Assembly (NCBI GenBank): GCA_932294295.1
Contig: OW028584.1
Coordinates: 26,628,970 to 26,692,969 of the forward strand
DNA length: 64,000 bases
Direction of reading: 5' to 3'
Source: Alitta virens
Taxonomy: Eukaryota; Annelida; Polychaeta; Phyllodocida; Nereididae
The position numbers and the translations under genes are program-made. Shown one piece after another: positions 24,301 through 34,151 of the stretch (position 1 is the first letter of the stretch; every line of letters starts with the position of its first letter). The notes under the pieces were generated by a model that saw only the letters and a list, made by a program, of their open reading frames with translations, searched no databases and had not been told where the DNA came from.

Positions 24301-24877
24301 GATCCTTCTTTTCCACCAACACCACTGGTGATGCCCAAGGGGACTTAGAAGGCACAATGACTCCTTGGTCCAATAGTTCATCGATTTTTAGCCCCAGCGC
24401 TTCTTGCTTCATAAACGGCACCCTATAGGCCCTCTGCTTTATGGGCGTGCCTGAGGTTTCGATCCGCACCTCTATTTCCTTGTGGCGTCCCAGACGCTGT
24501 CCAGTAGCACTGAATGCTTCTGGATTCCGCTGCATGCACCCAGATATCTCCGCTATTGCCCTCTGCTCCTCAGCAGTGTCATCCCTGGACTCAGATAATT
24601 CCATGACATCTGCTTCTTGGCATTGTCCTGGTGTAGGGATCAATGCAAGGTCATATCCACGCCAATTTAATACTCCCTTTTCATAATTTATGTGAGCTCC
24701 TTCCAGTCTCATCACATCTCTTCCCAGGATGGCTTGATTCGATATTCCATCCACCACAATCATTTCTAGAGCTCCCAGATCATCCTCTTTTAACTGAGTC
24801 ACCCCACACACCTTGAGTTCATGCCCAGTGACCCCCATCAATCCTCGGGAGGCCCTCAATATTGGAAGTCTCCTCAT
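21209..24877 (-). CDS. pol: pol: rest of protease, reverse transcriptase, RNase H, integrase
   Basis: 1222 residues. The first 60 are the C-terminal half of the protease (AILGRD). Reverse transcriptase covers about 150-340, with LDLKSGFYQ and the YVDD catalytic motif at 299-302. RNase H begins near 440 with TDAS. The integrase has the HHCC zinc-binding region (about 670-715), a D,D35E core with TDQGREF and NGRIERFN, and a GPY/F-like C-terminal region. A long Pro/Arg/Ser-rich tail follows and overlaps the env start. Apart from the upstream stop, the frame is open and all catalytic motifs are present. Confidence 0.93.
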   Translation of the reverse strand: MRRLPILRASRGLMGVTGHELKVCGVTQLKEDDLGALEMIVVDGISNQAILGRDVMRLEGAHINYEKGVLNWRGYDLALIPTPGQCQEADVMELSESRDDTAEEQRAIAEISGCMQRNPEAFSATGQRLGRHKEIEVRIETSGTPIKQRAYRVPFMKQEALGLKIDELLDQGVIVPSKSPWASPVVLVEKKDPSDGPRFCIDFTRLNTITKKDCYPVPLIQDVFDQLHGSSIYSTLDLKSGFYQLPLEESSMEKTAFTCFRGLFEFTTMPMGLSNATAPFQRAMDEVLRGLIGQCCMIYVDDVVVYSPDVVSHARHLQAVVERFKEYHLTLNPKKCTFRQREVKLLGYVVTGQGLRADPDKVSAISRMSPPQTVKDIRSFLGMTGYYRSCMPNYAEISEPLVAMTRKHARFQWGEQERRGFEKLKELLISEHVMAHPRTKDPYLLHTDASDIAIGAILCQRDPETGVERPISYLSRLLSPTQRRWAAIEREAFALITALKVFRPYLWGAKFEAYTDHKPLTSLFTKEMQNTKIQRWAVLLAEYGCKVQYRKGKLNVRADMLSKIRPERLDTFDIDEWRLGDELPPGLPADEVLPVLGSGLVVQAAQRTMEQWGEGHDPDSPYEVIDGLLYSIQKPNQYAAEYHRLVVPERYREMLIGQAHLEVGHMAYVKTMRKVQESYVWPGMRADIKGWVLKCATCLVHRKKKEHVPMGEMPLAKNIGQYVSLDLVGPLITSNQGNNYILTIIDHASGYAECYPLPRKTSECVWARLHQEYFPKHGYVDTVLTDQGREFNALAFTQYLSAVGVKHKRTTPYHPQSNGRIERFNRTLKEIVGKLVNNDTSLWQEQLGPAVCAVSDVTQHSPFFLHYGRRPRLPLHRALSSGDMVYGRLHELYEAIRTAQHLTEESRKYNRERLALRANASDIRVGDAVVIKAEEPLTLTSRWDPEWLVTQMRGKVVWMSHQPTGKQKVLNCEKVRVVDAHVAWDQIRPRPKRKVTNGPNAPRPWQLPPALPEEDPPPAPKGEGPGLGANSAPLNPEDQPLSEHEWSMSDDQPLQPTANRKRRPRSSDTSGDDYNKPLPSGHNSKRHRPYLSRHAKQSQYYADDSDSDTPHRHNRKRKGSRDRRGNSEKAVHIDSSLRKRQGGQAGLGGGHRKVVHVDPSLRKRKDRSDPSNSDEGLQRAPKDSHKDFELLKRRLSTSEGDRETKHAEEDGSPQEDPASEAL

Positions 24878-24892
24878 TGTCTTACATATTTC

Positions 24893-25108
24893 CTAGAATT
24901 CCCTGTGCCGCAGCACCGTGCGTGCTGCCCCGGTGTCCACCAGTACCTTCATATTAAGGCCATGAAGTCTCAACTTCACGAAGGCCAGGCAGTCCGCTGC
25001 AGCGCTTAATGCCCCCCCTGGAATCCCTTTCCAGTTTGGGGTCGGCCTCCTTGCCAACTCTCTCGACATTCTCGACGCAGATGTCCAGCCTTTCCACATG
25101 AGGCACAA
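24893..25108 (-). CDS. pro: protease N-terminal part, cut by an in-frame stop
   Basis: The open stretch holds the aspartic protease active site LVDTGAAR near its C-terminus and is in the same frame as the large pol frame that begins at 24877. A TAG stop at 24893-24895 separates them. In related elements protease and reverse transcriptase are one continuous frame, so this copy would lack a complete protease unless the stop is read through. Confidence 0.75.
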   Translation of the reverse strand: MCLMWKGWTSASRMSRELARRPTPNWKGIPGGALSAAADCLAFVKLRLHGLNMKVLVDTGAARTVLRHREF

Positions 25109-26064
25109 ATGGGTCGCCTATCTTCAGTGAACCTTAAGGGAGGTCTGCTCTGAGTGCCCATAGGTTTTCTAGGCTCTGTCCTTCTGTGCGGAGCCGCATG
25201 AGAGTCCTCAGTCCTGCCCGAGGGTTTTGGTCCTCTTGAAGCATCCACGAGTTTTGTAAATTCCTTGGATAACCCATTGACCCTTCTAGTCAGTTCAGTC
25301 AGTTCTCCACTTGTCTCTTTCCTACTCCTCTCGGGCCCTCCACCCCCAACTGCCCCATTCTCCATGGGTTCATCTGGGGTGTCTTCTGGGGCACATCCAT
25401 TTAGTGCCCTGTACAGGCGATATTCGTCTCCTTCATACTGAGCTACCTGCTCCATGGCATCTACATAATCCTTGGGTCTCCCTTCTCTCACCACTCTCTC
25501 CACTACCTTTCTGTCCCTCATGCCTCTCAGATAAGCTCCCAACATGGTGCGTTGTTGATCCACATTCCTGTTGTTCTTGGGGTAGCCCAAGTCGGCCGCC
25601 TCCCTAAATCTCCTCCCATAAGCTGCTGTGGTCTCATAAGCCCCCTGTTGCACCTTCTCTATTTCATCTCGCATCCGGTCAGCCTCATGCTTAGACAAAA
25701 ACGTGGTGGTCAGATGGGCCTTCAATACAGTCCACTCCACTGCTTTGCGATCATCAGCAGTATCCAAAAATCTCTCCAATTCCACCCTCAGAGCTCCCTC
25801 TGCTGTCTGAGCGGCCACAAACAATGTCCTTTTTGTGTAAGGTATGGTCAGTTCCACGTCCCTGAACCATTGCCTCAGTCTCCTGGTGGTTGATCCATCA
25901 CACCCAGCCACTCGTTTTGCCTGAGCCTGGGCCTCATGTTTCTCCCCATTTTCTTGTATATGTCTGGTCTGAGTCTCTATCATGGAGGCTGTGGACCCAT
26001 TGCTTGTTTCTGTACCCTCAGAAATTCCTGGAACTGGTCGAGATTCATGATGACAGCTTTTCAC
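25006..26064 (-). CDS. gag: gag polyprotein of the gypsy-type element
   Basis: 352 residues starting about 340 nt after the 5' LTR. The central part (about 80-215) is alpha-helical and resembles the retrotransposon gag capsid region. A Ser/Pro-rich linker follows, then one CCHC zinc knuckle (C-x2-C-x4-H-x4-C, about residues 320-333) in the nucleocapsid part. The frame overlaps the protease frame by about 100 nt, with the latter in the -1 frame, as expected for frameshift expression of Pol. The gag frame itself is intact. Confidence 0.88.
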   Translation of the reverse strand: MKSCHHESRPVPGISEGTETSNGSTASMIETQTRHIQENGEKHEAQAQAKRVAGCDGSTTRRLRQWFRDVELTIPYTKRTLFVAAQTAEGALRVELERFLDTADDRKAVEWTVLKAHLTTTFLSKHEADRMRDEIEKVQQGAYETTAAYGRRFREAADLGYPKNNRNVDQQRTMLGAYLRGMRDRKVVERVVREGRPKDYVDAMEQVAQYEGDEYRLYRALNGCAPEDTPDEPMENGAVGGGGPERSRKETSGELTELTRRVNGLSKEFTKLVDASRGPKPSGRTEDSHAAPHRRTEPRKPMGTQSRPPLRFTEDRRPICASCGKAGHLRRECRESWQGGRPQTGKGFQGGH

Positions 26065-26382
26065 ATGGGCATTCTTATATAGACAATTTCCTAGCTCATC
26101 TGCTCATTGTCTAATAGTTCAGCATCTGCCCATTCTCACTTGTGCCAAACACAACAGCATAAAAACAGCCTGAGGCACTCTAGAGTGATAGAGAGTGGGT
26201 ATTTCCAAGCTTTGGCTTTCCATTTCCAGGTCAATAAAGTTCATTAATTATTCCAATTCATTTGTGTTCATACCTTGCAGTCTTGACTGTATTTCAGTTT
26301 GTAGCTCTTGAATTTTCAAATTGATGTCCATTTTCTTTCCTGATTTTGTTCTTCTCCTTATGTGATTTCCAATTCCAAACAG

Positions 26383-26400
26383 ATCACGTCGGGGTCACCA
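26383..26400 (-). other. primer binding site, tRNA-Trp
   Basis: One base inside the 5' LTR, the plus strand reads ATCACGTCGGGGTCACCA, which equals the 3' end of eukaryotic tRNA-Trp including CCA; on the element's strand this is its 18-nt complement. Position and length are those of a reverse-transcription primer site. Confidence 0.88.
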
Positions 26401-26401
26401 A

Positions 26402-27100
26402 TGTAAAATCCTCAGTGTAGTTAGTGACATACTATGCCTCCTTCCAGTGGTTCATAGTCTCATCATAAATGACAATTCAAACAGTAAGTTGTGTCAAGTT
26501 GGTCTGCTCTGCATGTTGGTCAAAACCAAAGATGCCACAAACTTTCCATGTTTATTATTTATATCATTTCAATACAAAAAGAGCCCTCCCTAATGAAGGG
26601 GGTAACAATCACAATCCCTTATCAATCCCTTTCATCTGTGGCCCAGCACACCCCCACAACTGTGCACCCAAAGTCAGTCATCCATCACCTCTCATGCCAT
26701 ACAATGGTCAGACTCACTCATGCATTAATTCCTACCCATAAGTGCACTGGGTCACACAGGACAGGTGGCAGGCAATCATACCCACACCCTTCTCCCCTCA
26801 TCAACTCCATACCCCAGGAGACAGCATAGTCATTAGGCCAGGGAGATCCAACCTCCCTTGATCCCATTTTGGCCATCAGGATCAAGATCAGAGAGAGGGG
26901 TACAACATGGCCAGCTGGTCATGGTACTTTGATGGATCCCCCGTCTCCACTAATGACCAGTACATTGTTAAAATGAGAAATACAATCAGTGATGGCCATC
27001 TGCAGCCATCCCTTCCATAACTCTATACATTACTCATATTCAAACTTATGAAACATTATTTTAGTTAAATTAAAAGAGCAAAAGGCCAGTGCCTTTTACA
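26402..27100 (-). repeat. 5' LTR of the gypsy-type element
   Basis: It matches 18039-18742 almost base for base, with TG at one edge and CA at the other. On the minus strand a TATAAATA box at about 26556-26563 is followed closely by AATAAA. It differs from the 3' LTR by a 5-bp deletion near 26441 and scattered substitutions. Confidence 0.92.
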
Positions 27101-27189
27101 AAATAATAGCAATAATACTGTTTAAAAAGAACCAACAAATAGTTTTAGCACAAAACTTCAGGTTCAATAACAATACTAAACACTAAGCA

Positions 27190-27191
27190 TA

Positions 27192-27226
<35 letters not shown>
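27190..27226. repeat. (TA)n microsatellite
   Basis: Around 17 TA units just inside the LINE fragment; the paralogous LINE at 41487-41500 has far fewer. Confidence 0.9.
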
Positions 27227-27227
<1 letters not shown>

Positions 27228-27399
27228 GATGTACTCTTTACTGTTATCAACATGGTAAACAATATGAAGTGATATACAATATGAGATTGGAATATTGACA
27301 TACAATATGAAGTGACATATAATATGAAGTTTAAACATTAAAAAGTATTTCTATAAGATTGTTTCCTCCAGAAAAAAAAAGTCAGGAGATCTTAACAGT

Positions 27400-27505
27400 A
27401 CTTGTTGGCCCGATGTTGGCTCGATGTTGGTCCAATGTTGGATTTTGGTCCGACGTTGCCCACATCAGTTGGACATCTAGCCGATGTCGTATGCTATCTG
27501 GGTTT
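27400..27505. mobile_element. CCAGATAGC-type MITE remnant with GATGTTGG minisatellite
   Basis: Units of about 11-12 bp (CGATGTTGGCT, CGATGTTGGTC, CAATGTTGGAT) end in GTATGCTATCTGGG, the inverted form of the CCCAGATAGCAT end seen at 11532 and 13834. Confidence 0.6.
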
Positions 27506-29400
27506 TTATGGCAAGAATACATTTTGATATAGATGTGTGGTCTTGATTGTCAGGTGGTCTCAAAATTTGAATGCAATGATTATATTATTGGTGATCTGAA
27601 TGGCGAGGTGGTCTTGATAGTGAGGTGAACCTATAATGAGAAACAGTCCAAAAATATCTTTATAGTGAGGTAGTTTTGTAAGGCGAGATTCAGTTGCACT
27701 AAGACTGTCTCATCATGTTATTCAACGTTTCTTATCATTGTTTTGCCATTTGTGACTTTAACTAAAAAGTTAAAACAATTATACATATCTATAAACATGG
27801 AGCCACCAGTTCTCAAATTACATGTTAACCCAGATAGATATATTTGGGAGCCTGCATTCATAGATATTTTTCACTGAGCATTGGCGTAGGCTGTTCAACA
27901 CTTCACCATTATATTAAGACCACTTCATCCATAAAGATAAGCTAACTAATAAGACATATCAAATTGTGGTCCTTGTAGTAGTCTTGGCATTGTATACTTC
28001 CTCCCTATTAGGACCACCTCACTATTAAGATCAGTAAATTTGACACTAGGTTCAATCATGGTTCAATTATAGACTTCAAATAGATAAGCAACACTGCCTT
28101 AGCTTATTTTACACAATACAATATACAATACACCAAAGCATGTAGTTTCAAAAACTTGTGACATGATTCCGCCAGGGGCAGCACAGACAAATTAAGTTGT
28201 GAGCGACATCTGGTGTTTTGAATACGGGCACTATAATTGTGGATCTGCACATAGGTGTATGTTGTTAAAATTCATTTCTGTGCAATTTCCTGCTGACAAG
28301 AGGATTATATGTAGATAGAACGCCATTCATGAAATTTCATTTTTAAATTATCTTTTGATTGGCAGACAGATATTTTAGCATCTGTTATCATATGATAAAT
28401 ACTTGTCTTGGCGTGATTAAATTGAAACAGGTACTTCACCTAAAGGGGAAGGGATTGATGGTTAATAGCTGTTAAGAGAAAAGAATGGAAGTTGGTAAAA
28501 CAAATTACAGATCTGCCTACTGGTCAAGTCATTTCGATTTTCAAAGAATGCATAAATAAATATATTTTGCTTAAGACTTTACTTTATATCATGTAGGGGC
28601 ACAGTATATGCAATTTTTGAAATTGCATACATTTCAGCGTATTTATAATTTTAAATGATTGTACATGCATTTGTCCATCATAAAATCATTTCATAAATGA
28701 ACCCAAACTTTTTTTTAATTAAATGATAATTGTAAAATATTATAGCTTACAACAAATAATTTTAAAGTGGTAAGCAACTAACTGCATAACTCTATTGTTT
28801 CTAGGAGTGTAGTTCATTTCCATTTGACAATTATTTTTGCTCGGCAGAATAATTTTTCAAAAATATTGCAATATTTTAGTATTCTAGATACTGTGGTAAA
28901 CATTAGTTTCTGGAACAGAACTCTGACACTACAACACTTTGTCATAATATGTCTAAAAGACTCTAATACAAAAATTTATGGTAACTAAAGAAAACTCAGA
29001 AAATTTAAACTTTCCCAAACCTCCACATCTCAACTACTATTATACCTACATACATATTATTTAGTCTATTTAATATCATAGTAATTTCACTCATCAAAGT
29101 TCTTTTCCCTTTTTAAGTTAATTTTAGTGATTTCACCCTTTTATCATTATAATGGAAATTATGAAAAAAATGTATTGTTTGGATAATTTCCTTAACACTG
29201 GTACGATCGACAGGGCCTTTTCAGCAAATTGTGTTCATGTGCTATATATCCCTCCTGGTACGATTATTTTTGTGTTTCTGTGTAAAGTGTGAATGCATCC
29301 TGTGATTATGTGCTTGTACTTGGACAGTGGAAATGACAGAGTGAATGAGACCACAACGGAGTGATTTTTAGGTTATTCACTGTTTAATGTTTGGTTAAAT
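27506..29400. other. non-coding stretch, no supported feature
   Basis: AT-rich DNA with only degenerate (AGTGAGGTGGTCTTAAT)-type words around 27590-27680 and 28005-28030. No frame or splice-supported exon was found on either strand. Confidence 0.5.
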
Positions 29401-29404
29401 TATC

Positions 29405-29712
29405 TTTTAATCACACAACTAGTTGGTGTATCTGTTTTGACATATCTTTTATTCATGCAACTGATTGGTGACGTATTTTTTAATCATGCAACTGATTGGT
29501 GTATCTGTTTTGACATATCTTTTATTCACGCAACTGATTGGTATATCTTTTAATCATGCAACTGATTGGTGTATCTGTTTTGAATTATCTTTTATTCATG
29601 CAACTGATAGGTGTATCTGTTTTGAATTATCATTTAATCACACAATTGATTGGTGTTACAGTATCTGTTTTCAGATTCACCAATCAGTTGCATGATTAAA
29701 AGATAATTCAAC
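29405..29712. repeat. tandem array with an inverted terminal copy
   Basis: Six or so units of 40-50 bp with AATCATGCAACTGATTGGTG and variants run 29405-29655. At 29671-29712 the same sequence appears in reverse complement (CACCAATCAGTTGCATGATT). The second duplicate unit retains only one direct and one inverted copy (41020-41085). Confidence 0.8.
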
Positions 29713-30920
29713 CACACATACAACAATATTGATAAAAAATGTTGGAGAATTAAACTGTATTGTCATATTCTTTGATATATACACTGCCATACAAAAGTTT
29801 GGAAAAGCATGTGAGCTTTCACAATTTTAAAATTAGGCTGGCTCTGAGTGTGGCGTCGCTTCACATAGGGCAGTAATAATGATGCCCAAACCAGTGTTAT
29901 CAACCTGTTTCTGTTTTGTGAATGTTGGCATTTATTTAAGAAAACCGTTTTGTGTTGAGTTGATAAAATTACTTCTGTTGATTGCTAATAAACCTTTTTG
30001 TATACAAATTTACAGATGAGATGATTTCAGCCGACTGCGCTTCCCAAAGCATAGTGTAAAAGAATTAGTTAAGACCTACATGTTTTCCATAAATTATTAT
30101 TATATATGGGTAAAATCATGTCCATGGTAAAATCTATTAAAAGGGCCCCAAAAATGGAAAATTCTGTCTACTGATTTCAAAATTGCATATCTTCATAAAT
30201 GATTCGATTTTCAGTCTGTTTTCACTCACATGTAGTATAAATTATGTGTTTTATGATAAGAAAACAATGTTGATGTCTCTTAAGAAGAGAATTTCTTATT
30301 TCAGGTTATATGCCTTGAAGTTCATGCAATTTCAATGTCTGCACTCCTACCTTTGTATGCTGAAATTCTCATTGTGATCTACAAAATCCATATAGAGTTC
30401 TCAAATCTTTTTTTCTTCAATATAAAAATAAAATATGCCATGCAGATATTATTGAAAACACTGTTCATGCATGGTTTGCAATTTTTTATGACCAGAAATA
30501 TGTGTCCTCATTGTTTGAAAACAATTTACAACTCCATTTATGGTGATTTTGAAACCTCGTGGTCAAGATTTATTGGAAAATATTTATTATGCTTCATTGA
30601 TTCATAAATGTATGTAGTGATAAAAAAACTTTGAAGAAAATAACACCACAATGACTATTTTAATTTTTAACTTTTGTATACTAATTGTCCACATGAAAGG
30701 AAAGGGGTTGTCTCTTGCTTGGCTCTATGATGAGGTCCGGGTGGACCTGTTGACCGACGGAAGTCCGGATGTGTCCCCTTGTTGAGTTATTGAATAAGAG
30801 AACACCAGAACCAGTTTGAGACTTTCTTGTACATCATACAGACCATACAGGGGTTGATCACTCCTTTTCCCATCTGCCTAGGTTGTCTACTCTCTGCTCT
30901 GCTCTCTGGCTCTCTTCCTG

Positions 30921-30998
<78 letters not shown>
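30921..30998. repeat. (CT)n microsatellite, copy A
   Basis: About 38 CT dinucleotides; the allele in copy B is longer. Frames through it are artefacts. Confidence 0.97.
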
Positions 30999-31000
<2 letters not shown>

Positions 31001-34000
31001 ATTTATATTCATTCTCATCAAGGTTTCTTTGTTCTATTTATAGTAAATACTGCATTTCAGGATTTTTCTAGAGGACTGAATAACCTCTACTTGCCTCCTG
31101 GTGATTATTGACTAAACTAACATTTTCAAGGCCATTTGACTTATGTCCCCTCTGATGTTTATATTATATATTACTTTTGCAGGATTACTTAACATTTATC
31201 ACAGATCACTATGTTATACAATGATGATGAACATGCCAATTAAAGACACAAAGTATTTGATTATAATTACTGTCAATCACGCCAGCTTAATCGGGATTTA
31301 AGATGATAATTTATTATATTAAGCCATAAATCCTCCCATCTTTACGCTTTTGATGTTAATATATTTACTAGGTATTCATTAAAACTCATATTAAAGTATA
31401 CCTGTAGGTAACTATTGCACCATAAATAGATTGTTTGTATCCAAGTACCTACATTTATTTTGTTTAATATTTAAATAGAGGTACATACCATAAAAATGCA
31501 CAAACTGTGCATTAAAATCAAAATATTGGGCAATAATAAATAAACAGCCAAATTGTTGTTAAATTTTGTAATTAATGAAAACATTGCAATGATTTTGAAT
31601 GCATTTCACAAAGAATCAACAAAGCACACTAAACTATTCAAATCATGCAAATCACTATTCTGGGTTGGAGTCCGCCGTTCCACAACTGGTAACATGCTCT
31701 TTAAGGACAGTATTACAGCGACCTCTCACCTGATAGAGTAGAACTAATTATAAATATATATGGCATGTCGATTTTGGATAACTTGATACGATCTATTTCT
31801 TCTTTTTTCGCTTGGGACACCTATTTTGGGATATTTTTACTATTTGGATATTGGCATGCAGTCTTTCGGCAGTGGCACTTGGTGAAGATGGTATGGACAT
31901 TAGAAATAGTAGTTGTTTTTGACACTGGTGGTGCTGCAATGCAATCAAAGAATATGTACCAAGAAGGGCCACTCTCTATACCTCAAATTGTAAACACTGC
32001 GCCTCCTTTTCCCAGCATGCATAGCACAGATTTTTAATCTGTCACGATTCAGGAACAATCGTTGCTTCCACCTGAGATCAATGGGTTAAAAAATGAAATG
32101 AGATTAATAGGTTATTTGATACGCCGGAGTTTTAACGCCCCTATTGGATAATAAAATTCAGAAACTTCCAGTCAAGTGCGTAGAATTGCCAATACACGAA
32201 CAACACAATAAAATGTCATTCCTACATTATTTCAATGTCATAAAGGGCAAATGGAGCTAAATATTTACTATATATACGAGGTCAAAAAACACCAAAATCT
32301 GAACGCTACTATGTACATATGGTATATGACGTCATAATCAGTCAGTATGACGTCACTCAATTGTACCAATTGTCCATGTGTTGGCGGCCGGACAAACGTG
32401 AAATTGTGTAAATTAACTACTGCAGAATCATTGAAGATCTTTTTGTACCTGCTGGTTCTTCTTCTTCCTAATTTGTGCTGGGATTCCCGGGATTTCCAGG
32501 TAGCTCTACTCTTGGCGACTGATGTTCAGTGACTGTTTGATGGACGTCTGCTGAGCAATCTACAATCGCCCCATGTACCCTCGTGCTACGTATGACCCAT
32601 TTTTTACGTACTTGGTCACTCGTAGGTTTTGTATGTGACAGTAAGTATCTGTTATCTATTATTATTTTTATTTCCTTAACCTTAATGTATTAATTTTTTT
32701 GCTTTTTTTGGTGTCATTGTTTTTAGGTCATTCATAATTATGTTGTATTTTTCATTGTTTTCTTGATGTTTCGAAGCCATTGTGTTTTTTCCTCCTCTTG
32801 TATTAGGTATTTTGTTATCGGTTATTGTCTTTTTTTTTGTCAACGATTCTATACTAGTCATTATGATGATTATCAGAGCCAATAAAAACAGGCTTAGTCA
32901 CTCTGCCCATAAGTCATAAAAAGAAAACATCAATAACCACAATTATTGTGATGTTACTGGCTCTGCCAAAATTTTTCTGCTAACTTTACTTAGTCATAAA
33001 TTTATGACTAACTGCTGCTTGTTGCAAAATATGCTGCCTCTGATCCAAAAGCTGACTAAATGCTTCACTGTTCTATGAAAGACACATAAATGAGTTTTAA
33101 AAATCACAACCTTTGGGTGTGAAAATGGTCCTGATCCGATTTCCTACAAACTTCTGTTCATCAATATATGGCAATGTGAAATAATGACCAGGGAAGGGAA
33201 ATCTGTTATTGTGTATTTGCAAATTACAGTTCTTTTCCTCACATTCAGCGTAATACTTGATCCAGAAAAAAACAAGATTTTCAGCTTTGTTGTGGCTAAG
33301 TCGAATTTCCATATCTGGCTTGACTTTTCCTGCTTATCATAATAAATGTGGTGGCTTGACTTGAACAAAATATCACTAATTTTTGCGGCTAAATGATGCT
33401 GCTTAAATGGGTCTAATCTGGGCACGCTAGGCATGCTGGGGGAAATGGGAGGATTGTTTAAGGCCTGAATGACATCACAACACAGAACAATAGCAAACAA
33501 TCAAATCACATCATACTGGTCTATTATGACGTAATTGTGGACATCATAATGTTAAGACCTATTGAACCATAGAGCTCAAACTGTGTTTACATGGTAATAT
33601 AGCTCCATTCACTCATTGCGACACTAAAATTATGTAAAAAATATATTTTAGTATACATACTACCTAAGCCGAGCTTGTGTGGCCAGGCAGATAAGTTAAG
33701 AGTACCATTGGTGAGGCAAATCTTGACTGACATAATGTAAACAAAATCCACATTGAAAATAAGTAAGTTATTCAAGAGACTGTTCAGAAATGCTGAGCTG
33801 ATTTATACATTAAGGCATCTTTAGAGCTCTGAGTATGGCGTAGTTTGACTCTTTATACCTTCAGCAGCGAAATGTTCATTTCCAATGATGATGGTTGCGG
33901 AAAACGAAATAACACGCAGTTATTTGTATAATATGCATTGGGTATTTATGTCAATGATAGTTAATACATCTTCATTGTATCTGTAGGTATTGTCCTGGTG

Positions 34001-34033
34001 CATGAATACATAGCAACTATGCAGGGACTACTT

Positions 34034-34151
34034 TCAGATGTCAATGACTTCCTCTTGGTCGTCTGGGTTACTTCTCCTGCTGCCGACTTGGGTGTCTTCA
34101 ACACGTCGAGAGTTTCCGTAAGGACTGTCTTCAGTATCCCAAGGTCTTAGC
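34034..34151 (-). CDS. precursor A exon 3 (C-terminus)
   Basis: 118 nt after a TTTCAG acceptor, ending at TGA (34034-34036). It encodes RPWDTEDSPYGNSRR and the acidic tail. No AATAAA follows closely; CATAAATA near 33945 is the nearest candidate. Confidence 0.6.

Larger units (their letters stand above)
18039..27100 (-). mobile_element. env-bearing Ty3/gypsy-type LTR retroelement (errantivirus-like)
   Basis: About 9.06 kb: LTRs at both ends starting TG and ending CA, AAAT duplicated at 18035-18038 and 27101-27104, a tRNA-Trp primer binding site, and gag, protease/pol and env frames in minus-strand order. Gene order and the RT, RNase H and integrase motifs match Ty3/gypsy elements with an acquired fusion-type envelope. 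The copy is defective: an in-frame stop in the protease and a frame break before the envelope anchor. By eye the LTRs differ at a couple of dozen positions or fewer plus a 5-bp indel, so insertion is fairly recent. Confidence 0.92.
17832..27325 (-). mobile_element. LINE 3'-end fragment (5'-truncated), split by the LTR element
   Basis: Sequence 17832-18038 plus 27101-27325 together match the 3' UTR of the LINE at 41161-42472 (TTGACAGCAAAATATC to ATATGAAGTGACATA). Minus-strand orientation is shown by the AATAAAAA-type 3' end at the left. The LTR element interrupts it exactly at AAAT. No coding part remains. Confidence 0.75.

Noticed and set aside
31553..31741. 62-codon frame identical in 44169-44357
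   Set aside because: Identity reflects the duplication as a whole; no initiation context, splice or domain support.
32347..32532. Possible membrane peptide frame on plus strand
   Set aside because: Disrupted in copy B by the palindrome-forming insertion and lacking any other support.
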